From Impatiens glandulifera (taxonomy: Eukaryota > Streptophyta > Magnoliopsida > Ericales > Balsaminaceae): a DNA stretch of 64,000 nt. The position numbers and the translations under genes are program-made. Below are positions 1-12,640 of the stretch, piece by piece. Positions within the stretch are counted from its first letter, which is position 1; every line of letters starts with the position of its first letter. The stretch spans positions 51,581,113 to 51,645,112 of the forward strand of contig NC_061866.1 of the NCBI RefSeq assembly GCF_907164915.1. The letters run 5' to 3'. A model generated the notes under the pieces. It made no database searches. It saw only the letters and a list, made by a program, of their open reading frames with translations, and was not told the DNA's origin.

Positions 1-800
1 AAAATGCTTAACATAATATTATATTTATTTCTCCATCTAAGAATATCCTCACGTATAAATATAATTAATCTTTATCAGAAAATATAATAATATATTATCT
101 TGTCAGAAGACATATTTAGGACAAAAGTCTCAAATTATATTTTCGGCTTACAATGAAAATATTTAATATTAAAAAATTTAATTGATGATACATTTTCAAT
201 CACAAAACGAATGGAAAATTAAATTCCTTTTGAAACAAACAAATATATTTAACAAAAGCTAAATATTAGATTTTTAAATATCAATAATATATTAAAATTT
301 TATAGAATTTTAGGAAACTAACACGATATAATTATAATTTTACTATCATTTAAAACTTTCTTTTATTAAGAATTAAATCAATGAGATTTAATTTTTAAAT
401 TAAATATAAGATTTTGTGAATATTACATCTCATCTCATTTGAATAAAATATAAAATATAAAATATCAAAATATTATATTCATGTAATCTTAAAAAATAAT
501 TTTGTGAATACTACATCTCTATCTCATTTGTATAAAATATAAAATATTATATTCATGTAATCTTAAAAAACAAGTTAATAAAAGCAAATATCGTTATAAC
601 AAATATATTCCAAAAAGTATTAAAAATATATATACATAAATTTAAATTATATTACATGGAATTTAGTTTATATATATATATTAATGAAGTAATTTAGATT
701 AAAATAAATACCATAGATATATTATAAATCACTTTATAGTATAATTATCTAAAATTAAATTATTACTTTTTAAATCATCTTTAAGGAATAATAAATTTTT
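1..800. other. AT-rich intergenic DNA
   Basis: I see no gene here. Short stretches resemble the upstream flank of the other peptide genes (compare 6000-6750 and 37500-38330), including a motif around 412 and 501 related to the family promoter. This is therefore the left arm of another copy of the peptide-gene repeat unit. Confidence 0.5.
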
Positions 801-884
801 AGATTTTGTGAATATATATATATATATATAGGGTACAAATATAATCTAAACTATATTTGAAATTATTGAGTTTGTGCAGAAAAT

Positions 885-1175
885 ATGAAGAAGACTTTTG
901 TTTATACGATTTTTATATTTTATATTATTATGTCAGGTTAATATATCAATTTATTAATATTTTTATTATTTATTTTTTTAATCTTATTTTAATTGAGTAT
1001 TTATGTTTTTTAATCTATATTAGGTACAACAACGTTGACATTTAATGAACCAAAATAGTCACTTATAAATTGGTGTAAGATATTTTGTTTTGTTCTCCGT
1101 GGTCCTGGAATAGCTATATTTAATCAGCAGGGAAAATGTTCTTGCCATTCTCATCCTGCTAGCACGAATCGCTAG
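885..1175 (+). pseudogene. Cysteine-rich secreted peptide pseudogene (copy 1)
   Basis: Exon 1 (885-936) encodes the family signal peptide MKKTFVYTIFIFYIIMS. A GT-AG intron (937-1023) follows, and exon 2 starts with the family's GT-T-TL. An in-frame TAG at 1056-1058 stops translation before the cysteine domain. Beyond it the WCKIFC, Gly-Pro and CSC landmarks are still readable. The third cysteine has become Arg, the fourth has become Phe, and the C-terminal tail is frame-shifted. The gene is therefore dead and has been decaying for some time. The TATA-like run and the GTACAAATATAATCTAAAC block of the promoter remain directly upstream. Confidence 0.8.
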
Positions 1176-2227
1176 CCGCATTGTCAAAGATAAAAATTAA
1201 AGATAATATAAAATGTGAAAGTAAATATTTTTTTTTTTTTGTATGAATTAAGTGTTGTATTGTTTTTTTAATAAAATAATGAACGATGATTTATATATAT
1301 ACATATATTTATTACTTAATTTAATATATTAATAACTTATTTAATATTAATTTATTTAATAACGCTTATTTATAATCACTTGTTTTTTATAATTGAAATA
1401 AAATATGTTAAAAATAAAAACTTATATCAAATTTATTTTAAAAGAGGATAACACTATATTCTAAAAAAATAAAATCAATTTATTTTTCTAAATTTAATAA
1501 ACTCACTCTTATATATAAAGTCATGATAAATTTATTAATTTTTTCTCCTTACAAATACAAAAATCTTTTTTTTTTTTAATTATAATTAATCAAAATTTTA
1601 ACATTACAAAATTAATTTTAAATATCTAAGACTAAAATGTTGTCTCGTTTTACTTCTCTCTACTACAAACAATTAATTGATGATTTTATAAAAATGAGAT
1701 TATTACACTTTTATTTAAGATTATACAAATTCTATCATTGTCTAAGGTAGTAATCTAGTTCATATCCTAAGCTAATGATTGATCTCATCTCTTTGTATGC
1801 TTCCCGTTAAAGATTTCAAAAATTACTTAATTTTTTCAAATAATTTGATTTTATTTTGGAATCAATGAACACAAATTTTCATTTTTTTTAAATTTTTTAA
1901 ATAAAAGTAATAATTATAAGAGCAATGAAAATTACCTATTTAGAAACAATTTTAGTATATGTACACTAACCCGTATACATTAAAATTGTTCCAAAATAAA
2001 TTAAAAATATTTATATTTTGCCATGTCTCCATATTAAAAAGAATAATTAACAACTTTAATATATTAGTTTTGCAATACCTCTTTTATTTAGTATATTTCT
2101 TTTAACTTTGTTTGCACGGGGTTTTATAATTCTCGGGTTAGGCCCAATACATAATTATGACTTTATTTTTTTTACTTAAGAGGTTCTTATTAAGATTAAA
2201 ATCCAAAAAATTTAATTTTTAATTAAA
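1176..2227. other. AT-rich intergenic DNA, no gene seen
   Basis: No convincing reading frame. The sequence resembles the downstream flanks of the other peptide genes (compare 7206-8200 and 38780-39900), so it is part of a diverged copy of the repeat unit. Confidence 0.5.
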
Positions 2228-2431
2228 TTAGCATGTATTCCGTACATTTGCACGAGTAATAATATAAAAAACCGTGAAAAAAATATTACGGTAAATTTTT
2301 TATGGACGGGTTAACCCACAATCCGACCTAAGTATCCATTTACTCTCACATATATCCAAATTAACAACAGTTTTCGACCCGGCAATTCGGACATTTTAAA
2401 AATTAAGCATCATTATATATATATATATAGA
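2228..2431 (-). mobile_element. Short non-autonomous Helitron-like element
   Basis: Read on the minus strand, it begins TC followed by a TA-rich run. It contains the block 'GAGAGTAAATGGATACTT' and ends CATGCTAA, a CTRR-type end. It sits between an A and a T without a target duplication, as Helitrons do. The same roughly 204-bp element occurs at 55958-56159, where related copies give an empty site. It has no coding capacity. Confidence 0.6.
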
Positions 2432-4384
2432 TTTAAGATTTTGTGAATAATATATATATATATATATATATATATTATTTTATAAAATATTTCATTGATG
2501 TAATTTGACAAATAATTTAATAAAAGAAATGTCATTATAACAAATATATCCCAAAAATATATCTTAATTATATTACATGGAATTATTTATATATATATAT
2601 ATATTATTTACATTTAGATTGAAATAAATATTATATATATTTCAGAAATTACATCTAAAATTAAATTATTATTTAAGAAAAAGAGTAATATTCAACTTAA
2701 TGACACAAGTTTATTCGTTGAGTAAATTTGATTCAACTTATTTAATCGCTAATGTAGGATAATTTTGATTCAGCTTATATATGTTCATTTTATTTATTTT
2801 TTAAATTTAAAATATTATTTAATAATTAATATTATATATTTTAATTTAAAATATTAATAAATTATTTCAATTAAAATAAATTATATGAATATAATAATTG
2901 TTATAATTTTTTATTAATATATAATTTTAAATATATATTTCATTTATATAAAAAAGTATATATTATATAAAAAAATAAATTATTTATATCTATAATTATC
3001 TATCAAAACTTCCCGCTCTCTCTACTATTTTCTGGACTTTCAATCACAACTCACCTTTCAATTTCCCACATTTCTATTTATCTTTTCTCAATTAAGGACT
3101 TCCATTGGTTCCTCAGTATTTATAAACAAATTAGTGAATTACTTTTACTTTTCTTTATTTTCATTTACATTTCCAAGTTTTTCAAAAAAATATTTACATG
3201 ATCCAATTTTTGTAAGTACAAATATTATTGTACGGTCACATAAGTTAATCATAGTCAATAAATAAAAATAATTTATTATTATTATATATTTTTTCACATT
3301 TTCACAATCACTCTTTTAATTGTTAATTCATTTTCGGACTCATAATTCATCTCTATTATAATTGATAATTTTAGATAATTAATTAAGGTTATTTTGATTT
3401 TTAAAACTAAAATTATAAATTAAAAAATTAGAATGTATTTATATTTCATATTTTGTTTAATTATTTTATATATTATAAAAATAAATAAAAATATATTTAA
3501 ATGTATGTTTTATTATAATAATTTTATATAAATATATAAAAATATTATAAATAAATTAAATAGATATGAGAAAATGAATAAAATGATTAGAAAGAAATTA
3601 AATAGATAAAAAATAATAAATTAAATAGATGAAAGATAATAAATAAAATATATTTAAAAGTGATGAGAGAGAAAAACACTAAGTTTATAAACTTAAACGA
3701 TGATGAGGGATATATAGAAAAAATTGAGTTTAAATGCACAAAGTGTTTGATTATAATTTTGTGTCTGAGTATCTTACACAAAATTACTGTAACAACTTAT
3801 TACACAAACGCTCAAACGAAGCGTTTAAGCACTGAGTCAAGCATGGCCTTATTTAAGTTTTAATTATCTTTCTATATACATGATTTTGTTTGAAAATTAT
3901 TTATTGTACATTTATTTTTGTTTGAAATAGTTTAAATATTTTAAATAAAGTAAAATGAAAAACATAGTTCAAAGCATAAGCAATTCTTATTTCATGGTCA
4001 AAATTTGAACACTGATAATTAATTTCAAAATTTTGATCCACTAACTTCCATGTTATGTTTCTTAGATTTGGATTAGAACTTATTTATTATTAATAAATTA
4101 ATTTTGTTTTTCAAATAAAATTACATTCATTCTTCTTAGGGAATTGTCTAGTTTGGTGCAAGTCTAACTGGACGATTCAATCATATTACACAGATTTTGT
4201 ATTAAGATATCATATTTTATATATCGTAATGTTTATCATTATTTATATTTTAACTATATAACTATCTAACATTTTTCTCTCTTTCAACAGTTGCCCAACT
4301 ACTTTCTTTCTCCGACTTCTTTAGCCACTTCCGCATCTGTCGTATTTTGGAGAGCCTGCTGTGTAAGGGCCATGCTTACATAAT
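2432..4384. other. AT-rich intergenic DNA
   Basis: Two overlapping small frames on opposite strands near 3587-3863 have no recognisable features and are unlikely to be genes. A slightly GC-richer stretch at 4290-4400 is unexplained. Nothing else stands out. Confidence 0.4.
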
Positions 4385-4889
4385 TTGAGAGCACAACACA
4401 AAGATACTATATCTAAATATGAAGAAGACAAATGAGTAACAACCTCGTTGTCTTCTTTCTTTGTAACATCGTTGTTTAAAAATAGAACATAATAGATGCA
4501 TCGTAGTTTCAGAATTAAGTTGAAGAAGTCTTCACCAGAATAAAATGAAAATTTTGTCCGCAATAGAATTTAAAAAAAATAAAAATTGATATAAAATGTA
4601 TAAGAAAATTTTGCAAATATTTTAAACACAAATTAGTTAACGAGGTTTATAATATTTTAAACGGTTAGATATTTATGATGTAAATTCAAACAAAATAAAT
4701 GTAATAAGAAAACATTTCAAATAAAATAAATATACAAAGATAAATTTTAAACAACATATGCATAAAAGTATTTTAAATTTAGTTGAATGTATAGGAAATA
4801 TTATACATATTACTTCTTTTTAAAATCTAGTTAATTTATCTTTGAATATTTATTTAATATTTGCATTAATAACACATATTTAAAAAATT

Positions 4890-5060
4890 CAAACTTTTGA
4901 TTTTGTGAATACATTTTTATTTAAATATTGTGACTATTTAATTAATGATTTTGAATATTTTTTTTAATAAATACTATGTACAATAGTAATTGACATATGA
5001 TGGATTCATACATAAAAATTATTAAAAAGACAAATTAAATTAAAGATAATATAAAATGTG
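4890..5060 (+). pseudogene. Relic of a cysteine-rich peptide gene, exon 1 deleted
   Basis: The family promoter block (GATTTTGTGAATACA, then ATTTAAATATTGTGACT) runs directly into intron-like sequence. A decayed exon 2 start follows, ending in the AAATTAAAGATAATATAAAATGTG seen after other copies. Exon 1 and the cysteine codons are gone. The same relic is at 36890-37060, so the deletion predates the block A duplication. Confidence 0.55.
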
Positions 5061-6760
5061 AAACACACATAAAAATTATCGTATGAATTGAGTTGTATTA
5101 ATCTTGTGTAATATACTTAAGGTGTTGTTTGCTATTTTACTTAATCTAATATATTAACAATTTATTTAATATAAATTATTTAATAACTCATATTTAAAAT
5201 TACTTATTTCTACGTGAAATATATTAAAAATAAAAATTAAAATATCAAACTTATTTTAAAGTGAAGAATACCATATTCTTATAAAATCACAAAATAAATA
5301 TTTTTATCCTTTTAAAATTTTCATTTTTTTTTACATTTACAAACTATATTTATTATTATAATTTATCAAAATTTTAATCTTTTAAGATTAATTATAATAA
5401 TTATTAAAAATAAAATAAAATAATTATATCTAAACTAATTATAAAATAAAAAAATGTAAAGAAAGAGTGATTATCAATAAATAAATAAATATATATATAT
5501 ATATGTTAGAATTTTAAGTAACACGATAAACGATATAGTTATGATCTCATTTTCGTTTAAGACATTAAATTTGTATTGACACTCCGTCCGGTCCGAACCG
5601 GATTAAAATAAACAATGTCAAATCAGGCAGATTCAATAAAGGCTTAGGCAGTTAGGCTCTTTTTCTCATGATTAAAGATTAATTCATAAATATAAAATTA
5701 TTCCATGTTAATTATTTTAGAATACGGTAACCAAACACAAATTAATTATTTATTTTATTTGCAATGAACCTTATACAAATAAAAAAAGAATTGTTAACTC
5801 GAAATTATTTTAAAATTTATACCGTAGGTAAAAAAATTGTCTGCAACATTATTATTATTATTTTGGTATGTTATCCCTCATCAAAATCTCTAAATAAATA
5901 TCACTTTAGCCAAAAGAAAAAATAAATAAAAATTTAATTTATTTTTGTCACTAATCTACTCTAAATCCTAAAAGCAATTATATTATATTCAACCAAAAAT
6001 GCTTAACAATCTAATAGTAATATTTATTTCTTCATTTAAGAATATCCTCACGTATCAGTTAATTAATCTTTATCAGAAAATATAATAATATATTATCATG
6101 TCCTAATATTTAGGACAAAAGTCTCCTATTATCAAATATTTATTAAACCTTAGAATGAAAATATTTAATAGTGAAAAATTTAATTGATAATACATTTTCA
6201 ACCACAAATCTGAATGGAAAATTAAATTTCTTTTGAAACAAACAAATATAATTACCATAAACTAAATCTTAGATCCTTAAATATCAATAATATATTAGAA
6301 ACTTTAGAATTTTAGGAAACTAACACGTTATAATATAATTTTATTATCATTTAAAACGTTCTTATTAGGAATCAAATTAGAGACATTTATTTTTAATTAA
6401 TTTAAGATTTTGTAATTTTGTACATATTTATTTCATTTGTATAAATTGTTAAATATCAATATATAATATTCATGTAATCTAAAAAAATAAGTTAATAAAA
6501 GAAATGTCTTTATAACAAATATATTCCAAAAAAACTTATATATATATATATAAATTTAAATTATATTATATGGAATTTAGTTTAATATATATATATTAAT
6601 AACGTCATTTAGATTGAAATAAATACCATACATATTTTAGAATTCACTACTTATTTATAGTATAATTATCTAAAATTAAATTATTACTTTTTAAATTCTC
6701 ATTTAAGGATTTGTTTCCTAATGCATTAATAACACATAATAATAATAATAATAATAATAA
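5061..6760. other. AT-rich intergenic DNA within block A
   Basis: No gene seen. The stretch 5520-5930, with a GC-richer patch near 5580 containing several CCGG-type sites, is absent from copy 2. Confidence 0.5.
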
Positions 6761-6876
6761 AACTTCAGATTTTCTGAATACATCTCTATTTAAATATTGT
6801 CACTATATATAAGTGTATATGAGGTACAAATATAATCTAAACTAAATTTGAAACTATTGAGTTTGTGCAGGGAAAT
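6761..6876 (+). promoter_or_regulatory. Conserved family promoter of the 6877 gene
   Basis: It contains the block shared by all copies: CAGATTTTCTGAATACATC, then ATTTAAATATTGTCACTA, a TATA-like run (TATATAAGTGTATATGAG), and GTACAAATATAATCTAAAC leading into the ATG. Confidence 0.6.
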
Positions 6877-7205
6877 ATGAAGAAGACTTCTGTTTATATG
6901 ACTTTTTTATTTTATATTATTATGTCAGGTTAATATTTCAACTTATAAATATTTTTTATGATTTAATTTTTCTTATCTTAATTGAATATTTATGTTTTTT
7001 TAAATCTATATTAGGTACAATAACATTGTCATCGGCTTCTAATAAACCAATAAGAGAGTCCCTTATAAGTTGGTGTAAGATATATTGTACTGTTCTATGT
7101 GGTCCCGCATTTGCGGTATGTACTCATGATGGATGTTATTGCAATACTACTAATGCTAGTAGGTTGACTCTGGTGAGTCGTCGAATTATCAAAGATAAAA
7201 ATTAA
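6877..7205 (+). CDS. Secreted six-cysteine peptide, 80 aa, two exons
   Basis: Exon 1 is 6877-6928 and exon 2 is 7015-7205, joined across an 86-bp GT-AG phase-1 intron. Residues 1-17 (MKKTSVYMTFLFYIIMS) are a short signal peptide. The secreted part carries six cysteines spaced C-x3-C-x3-C-x6-C-x4-C-x-C, beginning at WCKIYC. A basic tail ends SRRIIKDKN. The start was chosen because the ATG-AAG-AAG and the sequence before it are conserved in every copy. The near-identical paralogue at 38451 differs at three residues (V/I, D/N, T/S). The peptide is predicted to be exported. The split signal peptide and CxxxC/CxC cysteines resemble defensin-like peptides, but the first cysteine begins the CxxxC, so the classic CS-alpha-beta pattern does not fit cleanly. 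Function unknown. Confidence 0.82.
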
Positions 7206-8511
7206 TGATAGTGTAGAATGCGAAAATAATTTTTTTTTGTATGAATTAAGGGTTTACTGTTCTTCTGTAATAATATAATGGATGGTAATATATATTAATA
7301 TATTAATGACTTATTTAATATTAATTTATTTAATAACGTTTATTTATTATCACTTGATTTTAAAAATTTAAATAAAATATGTTAAAAATAAAAACTTATA
7401 TCAAATTTATTTTAAATGAGGATAACAATATATTCTAAAAAAAAAAATCAATTTATTTTTCTAAATTTAATAAACTCACTCTTATATATAAAGTCGTGAT
7501 AAATTTATTATTTTTTTTCTCCTTACAAATACAACAAACTTTTTTTTTTAAATTATAATTAATCAAAATTTTAACATTACAAAATTATTTTTAAATATTG
7601 TATAAAAAATAAAATTGTGATCATATCAATCTAAACTAATTATAAAATATTACTTCTTTTTTTTTAAATTATAATTAATCAAAAATTTAACATTAAAAGA
7701 TTAATTATAAATATTGTATAAAAAATAAAATTGTGATCATGTATATCAAAACTAATTATAAAATATCATAATGTGAAAATCTCAAGTCGATAGTCTTTTT
7801 TAAAATTATTGATTGGACTATTTTTCAAAGTCGACACGTAATTTATTTATTAAAAAAATTATGAAAGAAAATGCGTTTTTAGAGATTCTGTTTAAAATTT
7901 AGTGTAACCATACCTATATAAAAAATTATGAAAGAAAATTTAAAATTACACTTTTGTACAAATTTGTTCATATCCTAGAGCTAATCATTGATTTCATCTC
8001 TTTCTATGCTTAATGTAAAAGATTCCAAAAATCATTTTTTTAAAATAATTAGATTTTATTTTGGAATCAGAAAACACAAATTTTCATTTTTTTGAATTTT
8101 TTTAAATGCATGCAATAAATATAAAATCAATGAGAAAATCAAATAAATGAACAAATCATGTATTTATTTAATAATTTATATCACTTCCCTGTTATTATGT
8201 TAGTATATGAAAAATTTGTGCTTATTTTAAACACAAATTAACGGACTTATAATATTTTAAATGATTTACATATTTATGATGTAAATTCAAACAAAATAAA
8301 TATAATAAAGTAAAATTTCAAACAAAAAAAATGTACAAAAAAAATGTATAAAAATAAATTTAAAAGAAGATCATGTATAAAGATATTTAAAATTTAATTT
8401 AATTGAAGATATTGAAATCACTATATAGATATTATTCCTTTTTAAAATTTAGTTAATTTATCTTTAAAAGATTTGTTTAATCTTTGCATTAATAACACAT
8501 TAAAATAAATT
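7206..8511. other. AT-rich intergenic DNA, no gene seen
   Basis: Downstream flank of the 6877 gene, collinear with 38779-39990. A roughly 110-bp stretch near 7550-7640 is repeated in tandem near 7645-7760. Confidence 0.5.
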
Positions 8512-8634
8512 CAAACTTGAGATTTTGTGAATACATTTTTATTTAAATATTGTGACTACGTGAATATGTCTATACATAGGGTAAAAATATAATCCAAACA
8601 AAATTTGAAACTATTGAGTTTTATGCAGGAAAAT

Positions 8635-8657
8635 ATGTAGAAGACTTTTCTTGGTAT

Positions 8658-8664
<7 letters not shown>
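8635..8664 (+). pseudogene. Exon 1 remnant of a cysteine-rich peptide gene
   Basis: The family promoter (8512-8634) and the start of exon 1 are present, but codon 2 has become TAG. The exon runs into a long TA microsatellite after about ten codons. No exon 2 follows. The equivalent segment is missing from the second copy of block A, near 39996. Confidence 0.65.

Positions 8665-8741
<77 letters not shown>
8663..8741. repeat. (TA)n microsatellite
   Basis: About 39 uninterrupted TA units, starting inside exon 1 of the broken peptide gene. Confidence 0.95.
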
Positions 8742-8745
<4 letters not shown>

Positions 8746-9919
8746 TTTCAATTATAAAAAATGAGAAATTAGCACTAATTGTGAAATATATTTTTTTTAT
8801 CATTAATTTCAAATCATCTATAAGATGGGGTAACAATTCGGGTATTATCAGCCATGAATGGAAATCAGTCAAATGATGAAATTGTGGTTAATTTGAATCT
8901 ATATATGTGAGAGTAAATAGATATTTGAGTTAAATTGTAGATTGATCCCCACATAAACTTAAAACGGTTAAAAATAAAATAAAAAATACTATAGGTATGT
9001 TTCGAACTTGCAACATATCAAAACAAGTACAACTCTTTAACCAAGTGTGATTGAGATGTGGTTTGTTAAAGAATAATAGATTGATATCAATTGAAAATGG
9101 TTAAAAATATGAATCAAATATTTGATTGACCAAAGTGTGAGGTCACAATACTAAATGTTAAAAAATATGAATAAAATATTCGATTGGCCAAAATGAAAGT
9201 GTAAGGTCACGAGATAAGATGTTTATTTGAAAAAAATACATGTGATGAAATATGTGAAAAAAATAAGTTGTTTTACCGAAATGAATAAAATGTGGAATGA
9301 GAGTGTTTTATTTTTTATTTTAATATATTATTCGTGCATTTTTTAAAAATTTTAAACATTGAATATATATTATTATTTTGTTAAATTTATTTTATTTATT
9401 TATATTTTTATCCGTGTATAGTATAAATTATGGATTAATTGTTCTTTTATAATAAAATTATGAATATTTATTTAATTTAATATATTAATAACTTATTTAA
9501 TATTAATTTATTTGAAAATACATATTTTTAATCACTAGTTTGTATTGATTTTAGTAGAATGGGTTAAACATTTAAAATAAAAATATTAAATTTATTTTAA
9601 TAGAGGATAACACTATATTCTATAAAATAAAATAAAAATTAATTTATTCTTTTAAATTTAATAAAATTACTATTTATGTAGACTCATATTAAATTTCTAT
9701 TTTTTTCGCCTTACAAATACACTAAATTTTATTTTTCTTTTTAATCATAATTAATCAAATTTGTAACATTACCAGATTAATTTCAAATATATTAAAAATA
9801 AAAATTAAAATTGTGATCATTTATATTTAAACTAATTATAAAATTTCATATACCACATTTGTATCCCTCAAATGTCAATCCTTTCAGAAAAAAGCTCAAC
9901 ATCTATAGGGCAAAGTAGA
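8742..9919. other. AT-rich intergenic DNA with repeat fragments
   Basis: The stretch 8995-9240 contains GTGTGATTGAGATGTGGTTTG and GGTCACGAGATAAGA phrases that recur at 40010-40250 and resemble units of the minisatellite at 48480-49740. No gene seen. Confidence 0.5.
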
Positions 9920-11700
9920 GTTCCAACTTTTATCAAAGGATGAAAATCGATAAAAATATCATTTTTTTTATAAAAATATCAATTGCTTCCATAATTTCAA
10001 TTCTAAGGAAATACCGTGACTTCTTAAAAAAGAATAAAAGTAAACCCATCGTATCCTGATGCTTTATCACATCCACACCTCTTAATGATCTCCTTAACCT
10101 CCTCCAGCGTAAAACAAGCCTCCAACATATCTTTTTGCGTCGTACTAATTGAATAAAATATTATACCATTCAATTTAGGCCTGACCTTAAATGACTTCTT
10201 AAATAAACCTTTATAGAATTTGATAATACTCGTAGATATTTCAGGTTCACTATCATAAATTTCCCCTCGATCGAGATAGAATTTATCACATTATTTCTTA
10301 GCTTGCGCGTTAGAGATCCTATGGAAAAATTTGGTGTTTTTTTATCTCCGACTCTTAACCATGTAGCTATACTTCGCTGGCGTACCCCAGTTTCTTCTTC
10401 CTTATACATATCGAGTAACTTGCTAACAATGTGAATCCGAGAACTAACCTCATTAGCAGAGAGTTCATGAATCTCATCATTCCCGTAAATGACATTAATT
10501 TCATTACAAAAATAATTGATTTTAGCACAAAATAAAGCATGATCTCTCACGAACCAATTTTTGAGAAGCTTACGCAAATTTCTTAAAGTCACAAAGAGAT
10601 TACCTGAAGGAGAAGAAACAACCAATGACTAATTCACCCACCATGATTTCACACGTGGTATAAAGTCCTATTTGATTAATCATTTATTTTCGAATCTAAA
10701 TGGTCGACATGTTCTCTCCTTCTTTCGACGTTCTATCAAGATTGGTCGGTGATCTGAACAACTCCATGGATGGACCTTATGAAATATATTAGATAATCCT
10801 CGAAAGATTGATTCACTAATTAGAAATCTATCGATACAAGAATGAACGTGATTCTCATTGCGACTATTTCTCCTTAAAGTGAATTGACCACCTTCCAAAG
10901 ACAAATCGATAAGTTCATGTTCTTCAATTGTCTTTGAGAACTCGTGCATTAGGCTACTATGTCTATTGACCACTTTTCTTTTTGACAAAAATCTCACTTC
11001 GTTCATGTTGCCCGCAAAAACAATTAGTAAGTCCCAGAGACTGGCCACGTTCTACATCTCATTAAAGAACTTAGTTTTAAATTGTGTAAGAACTGGTCCA
11101 TAGACCACAGAAATTACCCATCGTAAATTATCCTCCCGATTTCTTAATTGAATGTTAATCGAGTATCTACCAAAATTAATATCCATTTTCATACATATCT
11201 TCATTCCACATTCCATGAAACAAGAATTCCACCTCATGATCCACTAATTCATCTTTCGAATTTTTGTCTCACAAAAACCGTATATACCACAACTAAATGT
11301 TACCATTAGTGACTTGATGATACCTCTATCCACACCACCATTTAATCCATAAACGTTCCAAGCAATAATTTTTCCAATAATTGATAAAATCTAGCCGGAA
11401 TAACCCTTTCTCGGCTTTGATACACACTTTCCTCCTTGCATATAACCCTACGGTATATCATTTAGCTTCTTCAGTTGACAATATTGGTAGTTTTTCAATG
11501 AAGAAGGACTTGGGTGGAAAGTATACGGGAGGAGTGTAATTTTGTGCAAATTGGGCCACACTTCAGGCTCTAATCAAGGATCTCCTTCACGGGAGATTTA
11601 TTTTCATCCATCGTCATATTATGTGTTGAGAATTCTACTGGTATATTTTTGTTGACATCATAATCTGACTCTGAATCTACTAAATTCTCAACACATCATT
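9920..11700 (-). mobile_element. L1-like LINE fragment, endonuclease plus start of RT (copy 1)
   Basis: On the minus strand the apurinic endonuclease starts near 11380 (IIAWNVYGLNGG). It continues through VVYGP, FAGNMNEVRF, LIDLSLEGGQFTL, CIDRFLIS and SDHRPI at about 10730. A linker and the N-terminal RT region (TWLRVGDKKT, LTRKLRNN) follow at 10625-10170. Several stops and frame changes break it, and the normal Asp of the GDFN motif reads as Asn. The RT palm is absent. The 5' portion is present while the 3' half is missing, which is unlike ordinary 5'-truncated insertions. The second copy is at 40940-42680. Confidence 0.8.
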
Positions 11701-12020
11701 AATAAAAACTAGTAATTCAATAACATTAATTTAGGATAACAAAGAGTGTTCTAATATATTATATAATTATTATATCACTTTCATTTACATTTATTTTTTA
11801 AATTAAATTTAAGATTTTTTAAACTATAATATTTTGATAATATTTTATAAAATGATATATATATATATATATATAATATTATCAAAATATTTCATTGATG
11901 TAGTCTAATAAACATGTTAATAAAAGAAATGTCATTATAACAAATATATTAAAAAAATGTATCTTATATATATAAATTTAAATTATATTACATAGAATGT
12001 GACTTCACATATAGATATTA

Positions 12021-12241
12021 AGAAAAATGATTGGGAACAAGACTTTGGGGGAGCGACTCGTATAGCGAAAGTGACATCGTTGTTATACGAAAGTGACATC
12101 GCTGTTATACAAAAGAGATCTCGTTATTATACAAAAGGGTCGATGTCTCTTTTTTATAACAACGATGTCACTTTCGTATAACAGCGATGTCACTCTCGCT
12201 GTACGAGTCGCTCCCCAAAGTCGTGCTCCCTATCATTTCTC
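12021..12241. mobile_element. Foldback MITE with long inverted arms
   Basis: The element is a near-palindrome. The left arm (GAAAAATGATTGGG, GGGAGCGACTCGTA, AGTGACATCG) reappears reverse-complemented in the right arm, giving arms of about 100 bp. The collinear unit 2 sequence near 43100 lacks it, so it inserted after the duplication. Flanking ATATTA sequences may be an imperfect target duplication. A 60-codon frame across it is only the palindrome being read. Confidence 0.75.
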
Positions 12242-12374
12242 ATATATTAATGACATTTAGATTGAAATAAATTTCATATATATATTAGAAATTACATCTA
12301 AAATTAAATTATTATTTTTTAAAATCTATTTTAATCCTTTGCATTACTAACACATATTAAAAAAAAAAAAATCC

Positions 12375-12640
12375 AAACTTCAGATTTTGTGAATACATCT
12401 TTATTTAAATATTGTGACTACATATATATGTGTATATATATATGGGCTACAAATATAATCTAAACAAAATTTGAAACTATTCAGTTTATATGCAGTAAAA
12501 TATGAAGAAGACTTTCCTTTATATCACTTTCTTATTTTATACTATTATATCAGGTTCACATCTCAACTTAGAAATAATTTTTATTATTATTTAATGATTC
12601 TGAATTAATTTGTGTACAAGTTGAGTTGAGTTGTTCTTGT
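12375..12640 (+). pseudogene. Peptide gene with exon 2 deleted
   Basis: The promoter (12375-12501) and exon 1 (12502-12553, MKKTFLYITFLFYTIIS) are intact and match the 43373 gene, including its GTTCACATC intron start. The intron then jumps, after TGATTCTGAAT, into the 3' flank of a gene like those at 33244 or 54195 (TTTGTGTACAAGTTGAG and the AATAAA). Exon 2 is missing. The locus is a fusion of two neighbouring genes left by a deletion. Confidence 0.75.

Larger units (their letters stand above)
4385..11890. repeat. Segmental duplication block A, copy 1
   Basis: This block is collinear with 36421-42880. Shared landmarks are the relic at 4890, the peptide gene at 6877, the LINE fragment and the sequence just before the second TA run. 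Copy 1 keeps about 0.4 kb around 5520-5930 and about 0.65 kb around 8330-8990 that copy 2 lacks. Copy 2 has its own expanded AAT and TA runs. Confidence 0.85.

Noticed and set aside
857..1045. 62-codon frame across the first peptide locus
   Set aside because: It is in a different frame from exon 1 and runs through the intron; the family structure explains the region better.
3587..3863. Overlapping small frames on opposite strands
   Set aside because: No conservation in other copies, and low-complexity composition.
4410..4500. ATATGAAGAAGAC match to the peptide start codon region (also at 36425)
   Set aside because: No signal peptide or family promoter follows or precedes it; it is part of a local inverted repeat with GTCTTCTT.
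11999..12181. 60-codon frame
   Set aside because: It reads through one arm of the foldback MITE.
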